From positions 248,001 to 312,000 of the forward strand of contig NZ_VIAR01000003.1 of NCBI RefSeq assembly GCF_006546625.1: a DNA stretch of 64,000 bases. The letters run 5' to 3'. This DNA comes from Haloflavibacter putidus (GTDB lineage Bacteria; Bacteroidota; Bacteroidia; Flavobacteriales; Flavobacteriaceae). The position numbers and the translations under genes are program-made. The notes beneath the pieces were generated by a model, which saw nothing but the letters and a program-made list of their open reading frames with translations, searched no databases and had not been told where the DNA came from. Positions 55,637-64,000 of the stretch are shown piece after piece (position 1 is the first letter of the stretch; every line of letters begins with the position of its first letter).

Positions 55637-56401
55637 CTAAAAGTTTCTTTCAGACAACCATTTATACAAGATTTCATTAAATTCTTGCGGATGTTCCATC
55701 ATTGCTGCATGCCCGCATTTATCTATCCAATATAAAGAAGAATCAGGAAGTAAGTCATGAAAATCTTTGGCTACTTCGGGTGGGGTCACGCTGTCCTGTT
55801 TACCCCAAATAATACAGGTTGGCGTATGCATTCGTGGTAAATCTTTAGACATATTATGCCGTATGGCACTTTTGGCAATGGCCAAAGTTCGTATAAGTTT
55901 ATTACGATCGTTTACAGTAGAGTAAACGTCATCTACAATTTCTTTGGTAGCTACCGCTGGATCGTAAAAAACATTTTCTGCCTTTTGTTTAATGTATTCA
56001 TAATCGCCTTTTTTAGGATAACTTTCTCCCATTGCACTTTCGTATAAACCGGAGCTTCCGGTAATTACTAGTGCTTTTATATGTTCTGGATAAAGTTTGG
56101 TGGTAAGAAGTGCAATATGCCCGCCAAGCGAGTTTCCTAAAAGAATAACTTTATCATAGCCTTGCAGTTCTATAAAATCCCGAATGTATTTTGCAAAGTT
56201 ACCAACATTTGTCTTCAATAATGACAAAGTATATAAAGGCAACTCCGGAATTATAACTTTATATCCTCTTTCCGGAAAAAAGTTTGCCACGCCGTCAAAA
56301 TTGCTCAAACCTCCCATTAATCCGTGAAGAATAACAATAGGAGTGCCTTCGCCAAATTCTACGTATTTGAATTTTCCGTTGGTTTTAAGTTTACTTTCCA
56401 T
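55637..56401 (-). CDS. Alpha/beta hydrolase
   Basis: A 254-residue alpha/beta hydrolase fold protein. It has the oxyanion-hole region ILHGLMGG, the nucleophile elbow GNSLGGH, a late Asp in IIWGKQDSVTPP and the catalytic His in KCGHAAMMEHP. The substrate is unknown. The frame is open to 56449, but a -7 element lies between that point and the ATG at 56401, so the shorter start is used. It is likely co-transcribed with engB. Confidence 0.88.
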   Translation of the reverse strand: MESKLKTNGKFKYVEFGEGTPIVILHGLMGGLSNFDGVANFFPERGYKVIIPELPLYTLSLLKTNVGNFAKYIRDFIELQGYDKVILLGNSLGGHIALLTTKLYPEHIKALVITGSSGLYESAMGESYPKKGDYEYIKQKAENVFYDPAVATKEIVDDVYSTVNDRNKLIRTLAIAKSAIRHNMSKDLPRMHTPTCIIWGKQDSVTPPEVAKDFHDLLPDSSLYWIDKCGHAAMMEHPQEFNEILYKWLSERNF

Positions 56402-56426
56402 TAATAGATGTTGCAGTTCGCAATGG

Positions 56427-56434
56427 CAAATATA
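56427..56434 (-). promoter_or_regulatory. -7 element of the alpha/beta hydrolase-engB operon
   Basis: CAAATATA on the plus strand reads TATATTTG on the minus strand, 25 bases before the ATG at 56401. Confidence 0.6.
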
Positions 56435-56630
56435 GAGATTATTGTACAAGTATAATTATTTTTTAGCAAAAGGCAACTTTAAACTTTGAAGTTTCTGTTC
56501 TTAATTTTTAAAACCGCAATTATCTACTTTCTTTAAAAAAATCAATCCTCAATTTAAGTTGCAGAATACCAATATTCTAAGGCTTTGCCGTAGCCTAACC
56601 AACAATTGTGAATAAAAACTTATCAACAAA

Positions 56631-56660
56631 GTGGTAAAAAGTGGTAAAAGGTGGTAAAAT
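56631..56660 (+). promoter_or_regulatory. MraZ operator: three direct 10-base repeats
   Basis: GTGGTAAAAA, GTGGTAAAAG and GTGGTAAAAT follow without a break. The 10-base period with a G-rich core and 5-base spacer copies the plan of known MraZ boxes (TGGG-type repeats). The last repeat ends 6 bases before the -7 element, so bound MraZ would cover the -33 region. Confidence 0.75.
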
Positions 56661-56666
56661 TTTCAA

Positions 56667-56674
56667 TATATTTG
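56667..56674 (+). promoter_or_regulatory. -7 promoter element of mraZ
   Basis: TATATTTG matches TAnnTTTG, 19 bases before the mraZ ATG. It directly follows the MraZ repeats. Confidence 0.7.
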
Positions 56675-56693
56675 AACATAGGTTTTTGCGCAC

Positions 56694-57164
56694 ATGACAA
56701 ATCTCATAGGTACACACGAATGTAAAATTGACGCCAAAGGTAGGTTATTATTGCCATCGGCGTTAAAAAAACAATTGCTTCCTATTCTAGAAGAAGGTTT
56801 TGTATTAAAACGTTCTGTTTTTGAGCCATGTATAGAAATTTATCCTATGCGCCAGTGGCAAGAACTTATGAAGAAGGTTAACGGTTTAAACCGATTTAAA
56901 AAAAAGAACAACGATTTTATAAGAAGGTTTACCGCCGGCGTAAAATTGATAGAAATAGATGCCAGCGGTAGGCTTTTAGTGCCAAAAGATCTGTATTCGT
57001 TTGCAGGCTTAAAGAAAGAAATCGTGCTTTCTAGCGCTGTAGATATCATAGAGATTTGGGATAAAAATAAATATGAACAAGCTATTGACGGCGCTACCGA
57101 TGATTTTGCCGAACTAGCCGAAGAAGTAATGGGAGGAGACAATGAGCAACCAGAATTATCATAA
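56694..57164 (+). CDS. mraZ: Transcriptional regulator MraZ
   Basis: A 156-residue DNA-binding protein with two AbrB/SpoVT-like halves. Each has the family turn, DAKGRLLLPSALKK (about 13-26) and DASGRLLVPKDLYS (about 88-101). It is the first gene of the division and wall cluster and probably represses it through the three repeats at 56631-56660. Its end overlaps rsmH by 23 bases. Confidence 0.96.
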   Translation: MTNLIGTHECKIDAKGRLLLPSALKKQLLPILEEGFVLKRSVFEPCIEIYPMRQWQELMKKVNGLNRFKKKNNDFIRRFTAGVKLIEIDASGRLLVPKDLYSFAGLKKEIVLSSAVDIIEIWDKNKYEQAIDGATDDFAELAEEVMGGDNEQPELS

Positions 57165-58047
57165 CCCGGTTTTGTTAGAAGAAGCTGTAAACGCCTTGGC
57201 TATAAAGCCAAATGGGGTTTATGTAGATGTTACTTTTGGTGGCGGCGGACATTCTGCAGCAATATTGCAACAGTTGGGAGATGAAGGAAAATTATTTGCT
57301 TTTGATCAAGATCCCGATGCTGTACAAAATGCATTTGATGATGAGCGTTTTAAGCTCATTGAGCAGAATTTTAGGTTTATGAAAAATTTTCTGCGTTTAG
57401 AAGGTTATAAAAAAGTAGACGGAATTTTAGGCGATTTTGGCGTTTCTTCCCACCAGTTTGATGTGGCAGAGCGCGGATTTTCTACCAGATACGATGCAGA
57501 GCTCGATATGCGAATGGATCAAAACAGTGCGCTAAGTGCTTATCGTGTTATAAACGAATATTCTGAAGAAGATTTAACTAAAATTTTTTACGAATACGGC
57601 GAGCTAAAAAACGCTCCACGATTGGCGGCAAACATTGTAAATAAAAGGCAAGAAAAACCTATAAAAACAGGAGAAGAATTTAAAAACTTGCTAATGCCGC
57701 TTTTATTTAAAGGAAAAGAATTTAAAATCTTGGCACAAATATACCAAGCTATACGTATAGAGGTAAACCAAGAACTAAAGGTGATAAAAGAATTTTTACA
57801 GCAAACTGAGCAAGTTCTAAATCCCGGCGGCAGGCTTAGTCTTATATCTTATCATTCTTTAGAAGATAGATTGGTAAAACGATATATACGCAGCGGCTTA
57901 TTTGAAGGAGAACCGGAAAAAGATTTTTACGGAAATATCTCGGTTCCTTTTAAAAAGGTAGGAAAGTTAATAGTTCCTTCCGCAAAGGAAATAAAAGAAA
58001 ACCCGCGCGCAAGAAGTGCAAAATTACGCGTGGCGGTAAAATTATAA
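57142..58047 (+). CDS. rsmH: 16S rRNA cytosine-1402 N4-methyltransferase
   Basis: SAM-dependent methylation of C1402 in 16S rRNA. The 301 residues include YVDVTFGGGGHSAAIL, DGILGDFGVSSHQFD, RGFSTRYDAELDMRMD and a late YHSLEDRLVKRYI. It begins inside mraZ (23-base overlap) and ends 5 bases before the ftsL-like gene. Confidence 0.97.
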   Translation: MSNQNYHNPVLLEEAVNALAIKPNGVYVDVTFGGGGHSAAILQQLGDEGKLFAFDQDPDAVQNAFDDERFKLIEQNFRFMKNFLRLEGYKKVDGILGDFGVSSHQFDVAERGFSTRYDAELDMRMDQNSALSAYRVINEYSEEDLTKIFYEYGELKNAPRLAANIVNKRQEKPIKTGEEFKNLLMPLLFKGKEFKILAQIYQAIRIEVNQELKVIKEFLQQTEQVLNPGGRLSLISYHSLEDRLVKRYIRSGLFEGEPEKDFYGNISVPFKKVGKLIVPSAKEIKENPRARSAKLRVAVKL

Positions 58048-58052
58048 AAAAA

Positions 58053-58373
58053 ATGAAACAAGGAATTTATGCTTTGCTAAAAGGTCGTTTTTTAATAAGC
58101 GACGACGCCATGAAAAACTGGCGGTTCATTTTGTTTTGCACCTTGTTGGCAATTATAATGATTGCTTTTTCGCACAACGCAGAAAAAAAAGTACACGAAA
58201 TTGCCAGAATTAATAAAGAAGTGAAAGAATTGCGTAGTGAATTTGTAGATACGCGCAAACGCTTAATGCAGTTAAAAATGGAGTCTACTATTATTAATCG
58301 GGTTTCTGCCTTAGGTATTAAACCATCGGAAACGCCACCGCAAAAACTTATCATAAAAAGAAATTTAAAATAA
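58053..58373 (+). CDS. ftsL: FtsL-like cell division protein
   Basis: A 106-residue protein with a single membrane segment at about 25-42 and a coiled-coil segment after it (EIARINKEVKELRSEF onward). Topology, size and position between rsmH and ftsI match FtsL, although sequence conservation in this family is always low. It overlaps ftsI by one base. Confidence 0.82.
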   Translation: MKQGIYALLKGRFLISDDAMKNWRFILFCTLLAIIMIAFSHNAEKKVHEIARINKEVKELRSEFVDTRKRLMQLKMESTIINRVSALGIKPSETPPQKLIIKRNLK

Positions 58374-60337
58374 TGACCACAGAAAAAGGCATATTATACA
58401 GATTGTATTTGGTGGCGGCACTTATGTTTGTGTTTGCCTTTGCTGTTGGGTTTAAACTTTTGAATATTCAGTTTGTAGAAGGCGATAAATACGAAGAACT
58501 GGCAGAAAAAAGAACTTATAAAGATTTTACAATACCTGCCAATCGTGGCAATTTATACGATGCCAATGGTAATTTATTGGCAACCTCTGTACCAGAATAT
58601 GATATTCGGTTTGATGCTGTTACCGTTTCCGAAAAGAATTTTGAAGAAAACTTAAAGCCACTTGCCAGAGAATTATCGAATCTTCTAGGAAAACCAACTT
58701 CCTATTATATAGCCAAATTACGTAAAGCAAGAGTACACAAAAACCGGTATTTATTAATAGCACGCAGTCTTAGTTATTCAGAATATGTGAAAATGCGCGA
58801 GTTTCCTGTTTTTAATCTTGGCGCGTATAAAGGTGGTTTTATCGCAGAACAACGTACGGTTAGAGAATTGCCAATGGGTAAAATTGGCGAACGTACGGTA
58901 GGTTACGGTCAAGCCGGATTAGAAGGCGCTTACGACCAATATTTGCGCGGTAGAAACGGGCACCGTTTAAAACAGAAAATTGCGCAAGGCCAATGGAAAC
59001 CAATTAGCGACGCCAACGAGGTAGAACCACAAGATGGTTTAGACGTGGTTTCTACCATAGATGTAAATATTCAAGATGTTGCACACCACGCATTGTTAAC
59101 GCAGGTAGAAAAGTTTAAAGCAGATCACGGCACTGTAGTGGTTATGGAAACCAAAACCGGCGAAATTAAAGCAATGGCCAACTTAGGTCGTACAGATTTA
59201 GGTACGTATTACGAAAAAAGAAACTACGCTATATGGGAATCACACGAGCCGGGTTCTACTTTTAAACTTATGGCTATGGTGGCAGCTTTAGAAGATAAAG
59301 TGATAGATACAAGCATGGTAATAGATACCGAAAATGGTCGCGTAAAATATTACGATAGAGTGGTGAGAGATTCTAGACTTGGTGGCTACGGAAAAATTTC
59401 TGCCGCGCGCGCTTTTGAAGTATCTTCAAATACAGCTTTTACCAAAATGATTTATAACGGGTATAAAGACAATCCGGAAGCCTTTGTAAACCGCTTGGAT
59501 AATATGGGTTTAACCAAAAAAATTGGTTTAGATATAAAAGGAGAAGGCGCGCCAAAAATTCCACATCCAGACGATTCTAATTGGTATGGTACAACTTTGC
59601 CGTGGATGTCTTTTGGATATGGCGTTTCGCTAACGCCGTTGCAAACTTTAGCTTTTTATAATGCTATTGCAAATAATGGGGTTATGGTAAAACCCAGATT
59701 AATCAAAAAGGTAAAAGATCGCGACCGGTTGGTAAAACATTATGACAAACCAATAGTTCAAAACGCCATTTGTTCTAAAGAAACCGCTTTAAAAGCAAAA
59801 GCAATAATGCAACATACCGTAGAGCGAGGTACGGCTTCTAATATCTTTACGGAAAACTTTTCTATGGCGGGAAAAACAGGGACCTGTTTAACCAACTACG
59901 GCAAAGGAAAAGAAGGTTCTAGTTATATAGCTTCTTTTGCGGGATATTTTCCGGCAAACGACCCTAAATATTCTTGCATAGTAGTAATAAGTAAACCCGA
60001 TACAAAAATTGGTTATTACGGCAGCACAGTAGCCGCGCCGGTTTTTAAAAGCATTGCGCAAAAAATATATACGGCAACACCAAAAACAGACAGCTTTGAA
60101 TCTATTGAGGTGCAAAACCCAAACATAGAAAAAAATTATAAAAAGTTTTATGCTTTGGCGCACGATGCTAAAACCACGATGCCAAATTTGGTAGGTATGC
60201 CCACTATGGATGCTATTGCTTTGTTAGAAAATATGGGCTTGCAGGTAGAAGCCAATGGTTTTGGAATGGTAAAACACCAATCTATAGACTTTGGAGAAAA
60301 AATTAACACTAATCAAAAAATTAAATTGTCCAGTTGA
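58373..60337 (+). CDS. ftsI: Division-type penicillin-binding protein with PASTA domain
   Basis: Septal peptidoglycan transpeptidase, 654 residues. One N-terminal membrane anchor (about 12-28) is followed by a dimerisation domain. The transpeptidase domain has SxxK (Ser in EPGSTFKLM), SxN (SSNTAF) and KTG (AGKTGT). A C-terminal PASTA domain starts at about 600 (TMPNLVGMPTMDAIALLENM). It overlaps murE by 4 bases. Confidence 0.94.
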   Translation: MTTEKGILYRLYLVAALMFVFAFAVGFKLLNIQFVEGDKYEELAEKRTYKDFTIPANRGNLYDANGNLLATSVPEYDIRFDAVTVSEKNFEENLKPLARELSNLLGKPTSYYIAKLRKARVHKNRYLLIARSLSYSEYVKMREFPVFNLGAYKGGFIAEQRTVRELPMGKIGERTVGYGQAGLEGAYDQYLRGRNGHRLKQKIAQGQWKPISDANEVEPQDGLDVVSTIDVNIQDVAHHALLTQVEKFKADHGTVVVMETKTGEIKAMANLGRTDLGTYYEKRNYAIWESHEPGSTFKLMAMVAALEDKVIDTSMVIDTENGRVKYYDRVVRDSRLGGYGKISAARAFEVSSNTAFTKMIYNGYKDNPEAFVNRLDNMGLTKKIGLDIKGEGAPKIPHPDDSNWYGTTLPWMSFGYGVSLTPLQTLAFYNAIANNGVMVKPRLIKKVKDRDRLVKHYDKPIVQNAICSKETALKAKAIMQHTVERGTASNIFTENFSMAGKTGTCLTNYGKGKEGSSYIASFAGYFPANDPKYSCIVVISKPDTKIGYYGSTVAAPVFKSIAQKIYTATPKTDSFESIEVQNPNIEKNYKKFYALAHDAKTTMPNLVGMPTMDAIALLENMGLQVEANGFGMVKHQSIDFGEKINTNQKIKLSS

Positions 60338-61797
60338 TTCAGTTAAAAGACATATTATATAAAGTTGAAATAAACTCGGTAGTTGGAAACACTAATATTG
60401 CTGTAGGTAAGATAGAATTTGATTCGCGCAAGGTGCAATTAAACGATGTTTTTGTGGCTATACGTGGTTCTAAAACAGACGGACATTCTTATATAGAACA
60501 AGCTGCAAAAAATGGTGCTTTGGTTATTGTGGCAGAAAGTTTACCAGAAGAGAAAGTTGGCGGTATTACCTATGTGGAAGTTAACAACAGTCAAAGAGCT
60601 TTAGCGTTAATTGCATCTAATTATTACCAAAATCCGTCGCAAGATTTAAAACTAGTTGGGGTAACGGGCACCAATGGCAAAACTACTATTGCTACCCTTT
60701 TACACGAATTATTTACTAAAGCCGGTTTTACGGTAGGTTTAATTTCTACGGTTGCCATTAAGATTGGTACAGAAGAATTTCCAACAAAATTAACCACGCC
60801 AGATTCGCTTCAGATTAATCGGTATTTAGATAAGATGAATAAAGCCGGTGCTGCTTTTTGCTTTATGGAAGTAAGCTCACACGGTATAGATCAACATCGC
60901 ACCAGCGGTTTAGAATTTGCCGGGGGTATTTTTACCAATTTATCGCACGATCATTTAGATTACCATAAAAATTTTGCCGAATACCGCGATGTTAAAAAAC
61001 GCTTTTTTGACGAGTTGCCGGCAAATGCCTTTGCCTTGGTAAATATAGACGATAAAAACGGCCGTGTAATGTTACAAAATACCCGCGCCAAGCAGAAAAC
61101 CTATGCCTTAAAAACTATAGCAGATTATAAAGGGCAAATAATGGAAAATCAGTTTAGTGGTTTGTTGCTAAAACTGAATAACCAAGAATTATGGACCAAG
61201 CTTATTGGTAATTTTAACGCCTATAACGTTTTAGCAGTTTACGCTGCCGCGGATTTGTTAGGACTGGAAAACCTGGAGAACTTACGAATAATAAGTGAGC
61301 TTTCGCCTGTAGAAGGTAGGTTTGAACATTTTATTTCAGATAAAAAAATAACCGCTATCGTAGATTATGCGCATACTCCGGATGCTTTAAAAAATGTTTT
61401 GGAGACCATAAATAGTATCCGTACAAAAAACGAAACTTTAATTACAGTAGTGGGTTGTGGTGGCGATAGGGATGCAAGCAAACGACCAAAAATGGGACAT
61501 GTTGCTTCCGCTTTAAGCGATAAAGTAGTTTTTACCAGTGATAATCCCAGAACAGAAGATCCGGATAAAATTATAGAAGATGTAGAAGCCGGCGTACAAG
61601 CGCAAAATACAGCCAAAACCTTGGCGGTTACCAATCGTAGACAAGCCATTAAAACCGCTTGCACAATTGCCAAGAGTGGCGATATAATTTTAATAGCAGG
61701 AAAAGGGCATGAAACCTACCAAGAGATAAATAACAAACGTCACGATTTTGACGATCTAGAGATAGTAAAAGAAATATTAACAGCCTTAAACAAATAA
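60334..61797 (+). CDS. murE: UDP-MurNAc-tripeptide ligase MurE
   Basis: Adds the third amino acid to the peptidoglycan stem. The 487 residues contain the P-loop GVTGTNGKTTIATLL and, near 405, DNPRTEDP. The DNPR form marks meso-diaminopimelate specificity by established family rule. The start is a TTG at 60334 that overlaps the ftsI stop (TTGA), typical for coupled translation. mraY follows after 6 bases. Confidence 0.96.
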   Translation: MIQLKDILYKVEINSVVGNTNIAVGKIEFDSRKVQLNDVFVAIRGSKTDGHSYIEQAAKNGALVIVAESLPEEKVGGITYVEVNNSQRALALIASNYYQNPSQDLKLVGVTGTNGKTTIATLLHELFTKAGFTVGLISTVAIKIGTEEFPTKLTTPDSLQINRYLDKMNKAGAAFCFMEVSSHGIDQHRTSGLEFAGGIFTNLSHDHLDYHKNFAEYRDVKKRFFDELPANAFALVNIDDKNGRVMLQNTRAKQKTYALKTIADYKGQIMENQFSGLLLKLNNQELWTKLIGNFNAYNVLAVYAAADLLGLENLENLRIISELSPVEGRFEHFISDKKITAIVDYAHTPDALKNVLETINSIRTKNETLITVVGCGGDRDASKRPKMGHVASALSDKVVFTSDNPRTEDPDKIIEDVEAGVQAQNTAKTLAVTNRRQAIKTACTIAKSGDIILIAGKGHETYQEINNKRHDFDDLEIVKEILTALNK

Positions 61798-61803
61798 ATA
61801 CCC

Positions 61804-63036
61804 ATGCTTTATTATTTATTTGACTTTTTAGAAAATAAGTACGACTTCCCGGGGGCGCAATTGTTTGACTTTTTGTCCTTCCGCGCAAGCATGGCTATTA
61901 TATTTTCTTTGTGTATTTCTACCATATTCGGTAAACAAATTATTAATTATTTGCATCGCAAACAAGTTGGCGAAAGCGTACGCGACTTAGGTTTGCAAGG
62001 CCAAACAGAAAAAGCCGGAACCCCAACTATGGGCGGGCTCATAATTATTTTTGCCACGTTGGTGCCGGTATTGCTTTTTGCCAAATTAGATAATATTTAT
62101 GTCTTGTTGCTTATTGTTACCACTTTATGGATGGGAGCAATAGGTTTTATAGACGATTACATCAAAACTTTTAAGCAAAACAAAGAAGGTTTAAAAGGTA
62201 AATTTAAAGTAATTGGGCAAGTTGGTTTAGGTGTAATTATAGGCGCTACTATGTATTTTCATCCGGATATTACGGTAAAGCAAAAAGCGCCGGAACATAA
62301 AATAGAAACCAAACAAGAAATAGCAGGCAAAACTATAAATTTTAAAGATGCGCAAAAGTCTACCAAGACTACTATTCCTTTTGTAAAAAACAACGAGTTA
62401 GATTATTCTAAACTAATTAGTTGGATAGATCCCGGCTTAAAGAAATATGCCTGGCTGGTATTTATTCCTATTGTGATTTTTATTGTAACGGCGGTTTCTA
62501 ACGGCGCTAATTTAACAGATGGTATAGACGGCTTGGCAGCAGGTTCGTCTGCTATAATTGTGTTGACTTTGGGCTTGTTTGCATGGATTTCCGGTAATAT
62601 AATATTCTCTGATTATTTGAACGTAATGAATATACCAAACTCCGGCGAAATGACGGTTTATATCACAGCATTTGCGGGAGCTTTGGTTGGTTTTTTATGG
62701 TATAATACCTATCCGGCGCAAGTGTTTATGGGTGACACCGGTAGTTTGACTATTGGCGGTATTATAGCTGTGCTGGCAATTGCCACCAGGAAGGAATTAC
62801 TAATACCCATTTTGTGCGGCATCTTTTTTATAGAAAATATGTCGGTAGTGATGCAGGTAAGTTGGTTTAAGTATACCAAGAAAAAAACCGGCACCGGAAA
62901 ACGCATTTTTCTTATGTCGCCTTTGCACCATCATTACCAAAAACGTGGTTTGCACGAAAGCAAAATAGTAGTGCGTTTCTGGATTATAGGTATTCTCTTG
63001 GCAATAATCACCATTGTAACTTTAAAAATCAGATAG
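61804..63036 (+). CDS. mraY: Phospho-MurNAc-pentapeptide transferase MraY
   Basis: Makes lipid I on the inner membrane. The 410 residues have about ten membrane segments, with the catalytic [14 protein letters not shown] and [15 protein letters not shown], and LHHHYQKRG near the end. It is about 50 residues longer than the E. coli enzyme, mostly from an inserted segment at about 158-215 (from [13 protein letters not shown] to [12 protein letters not shown]). murD follows after 2 bases. Confidence 0.96.
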   Translation: MLYYLFDFLENKYDFPGAQLFDFLSFRASMAIIFSLCISTIFGKQIINYLHRKQVGESVRDLGLQGQTEKAGTPTMGGLIIIFATLVPVLLFAKLDNIYVLLLIVTTLWMGAIGFIDDYIKTFKQNKEGLKGKFKVIGQVGLGVIIGATMYFHPDITVKQKAPEHKIETKQEIAGKTINFKDAQKSTKTTIPFVKNNELDYSKLISWIDPGLKKYAWLVFIPIVIFIVTAVSNGANLTDGIDGLAAGSSAIIVLTLGLFAWISGNIIFSDYLNVMNIPNSGEMTVYITAFAGALVGFLWYNTYPAQVFMGDTGSLTIGGIIAVLAIATRKELLIPILCGIFFIENMSVVMQVSWFKYTKKKTGTGKRIFLMSPLHHHYQKRGLHESKIVVRFWIIGILLAIITIVTLKIR

Positions 63037-63038
63037 AG

Positions 63039-64000
63039 ATGAAAAAGTTAGTGGTTTTAGGCGCAGGAGAAAGTGGAGTTGGAGCAGCAATGCTGGCCAA
63101 ACAAAAAGGCTGGGAAGTATTTGTTTCCGATAAAGGAGAAATAAAAGATAATCATAAGCACGTTCTTAAAAATCTTGTAATTGCTTGGGAAGAAAACCAA
63201 CACAGCGAAGCTAAAATTTTAACTGCCGATGAGGTAGTGAAAAGTCCCGGTATTCCGGACACGGTAGCTTTAATTAAAAAATTAAAAGAAAAGGGCATTC
63301 CGGTAATTTCTGAAATAGAATTTGCTGCGCGCTATACCACAGCAAATCTTATTGCCATTACCGGCAGCAATGGTAAAACAACGGTTACCAATTGGATAAA
63401 TTTTTTACTGAAAAATGCCAATTATAGTGTAGAAGCCGGTGGTAATATAGGAAATAGTTTTGCCGCTTTGGTTGCCGAAAACCCGAAAGAAAATTATGTG
63501 TTGGAGTTGAGTAGTTTTCAGTTAGATGGGATAAAGCAATTTAGACCAAATATTGGCATTATTACCAACATAACGGCAGATCATTTAGATCGTTACGAAT
63601 ACGATTTTGATAAATATGTTGCGGCTAAATTTCGCATAGCAAAAAATCAAACCGAAAAAGATTATTTGATTTTTGATGCAGACAATCCCGCAATTCAAGA
63701 TTACTTAAAAAAGCATAAAATAAAGGCAAAAAAGCTGCCTTTGTCTTCTAAAAAAATAGAGACAGACGGCGCTTTTATCGATAAAAAAGAAATAAAAGTA
63801 CTAATAGAAAATAACGAATTTACTATGCCAAAAGCAGACATTGCATTAAAGGGCGCACATAACACCAAAAACGCCATGGCGGCCGCTACTGTTGCGCAGT
63901 TGCTAAAAATAAGAAAACAAACCATTAGAGAAAGTCTCGAAGGTTTTCAAGGAGTAGAGCACCGTTTGGAAAAGGTTTTAAAAATAAACAACGTGCAATA
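63039..64000 (+). CDS. murD: UDP-MurNAc-L-alanine--D-glutamate ligase, N-terminal part (cut by window edge)
   Basis: Adds D-Glu to UDP-MurNAc-Ala. The first 320 codons are visible from an ATG at 63039. Features are the UMP-binding VVLGAGESGVGAAML, KSPGIP, the P-loop ITGSNGKTTVTNW, LELSSFQLDGI and GAHNTKNAMAAATVA. EHRLE at the edge is the expected continuation. It continues beyond the window. Confidence 0.95.
   Translation, partial: MKKLVVLGAGESGVGAAMLAKQKGWEVFVSDKGEIKDNHKHVLKNLVIAWEENQHSEAKILTADEVVKSPGIPDTVALIKKLKEKGIPVISEIEFAARYTTANLIAITGSNGKTTVTNWINFLLKNANYSVEAGGNIGNSFAALVAENPKENYVLELSSFQLDGIKQFRPNIGIITNITADHLDRYEYDFDKYVAAKFRIAKNQTEKDYLIFDADNPAIQDYLKKHKIKAKKLPLSSKKIETDGAFIDKKEIKVLIENNEFTMPKADIALKGAHNTKNAMAAATVAQLLKIRKQTIRESLEGFQGVEHRLEKVLKINNVQ

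Noticed and set aside
1-64000. CRISPR array, tRNA, rRNA, integrase or transposase
   Set aside because: No regularly spaced repeats, cloverleaf-like sequence, rRNA sequence or recombinase motif was recognised on reading both strands.

Overview
The window is AT-rich chromosomal DNA from a member of the Flavobacteriaceae (Bacteroidota). The signs are gliding-motility genes (gldA, gldB, gldC), a secreted protein with a type IX secretion C-terminal sorting domain, DUF3857 and DUF5686 envelope proteins, a DnaG primase without zinc ligands, and Bacteroidota-type promoters with a TAnnTTTG -7 element. No tRNA, rRNA, CRISPR array, prophage or transposase gene was seen. Almost all of the window is ordinary, densely packed chromosomal sequence.

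Layout. 1-6.1 kb: a folA fragment, a 2TM protein, a class V aminotransferase, the ergothioneine pair egtB-egtD, a TonB-domain protein and thyA. 6.2-8.8 kb: an envelope operon (YceI, porin-like barrel, second YceI-like protein) behind two FNR/CRP-like boxes. 9-20 kb: a lipocalin-CNT fusion transporter, a bifunctional-nuclease family protein, etfB-etfA, pdhB, a DUF5686 outer-membrane protein, and a soluble and a membrane pyrophosphatase side by side. 20-30 kb: an App1-like phosphatase, a fatty-acid hydroxylase, a deoxynucleoside kinase, membrane proteins, an SLC13 permease, a hydroxyacid reductase, an acyl-CoA dehydrogenase and an FAD-dependent dehydrogenase. 30-38 kb: tex, marC, metK, a lipid A deacylase-like protein, a head-GIN lipoprotein and gldA. 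38-50.7 kb: DAHP synthase-chorismate mutase, rsgA, dtd, two DUF3857 proteins, a MazG-like protein, aroA, queA, rlmN, a T9SS cargo protein and a polyprenyl synthase. 50.8-64 kb: dnaG, nadE, gldB-gldC, engB, an alpha/beta hydrolase, then the division and cell-wall cluster mraZ-rsmH-ftsL-ftsI-murE-mraY-murD, which runs off the end.

The most striking signal is not a gene. The 10-mer TTCCGTAAAG (reverse complement CTTTACGGAA) occurs 17 times by eye on the two strands, where base composition predicts well under one. It lies in genes and between genes, in several reading frames, usually next to an AT-rich flank. One copy pair forms the inverted repeat that serves as the terminator between tex and marC. 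This is the pattern of a DNA uptake sequence or a Chi-like site, and I know of no such motif described for this family.

Other points of interest are a three-repeat MraZ operator over the mraZ promoter, FNR-like boxes at about -41.5 and -80.5 before the YceI-porin operon, several promoters that imply leaderless mRNAs, two probable interspersed palindromic repeats, and a tandem transglutaminase-like pair whose second member lacks the catalytic cysteine.
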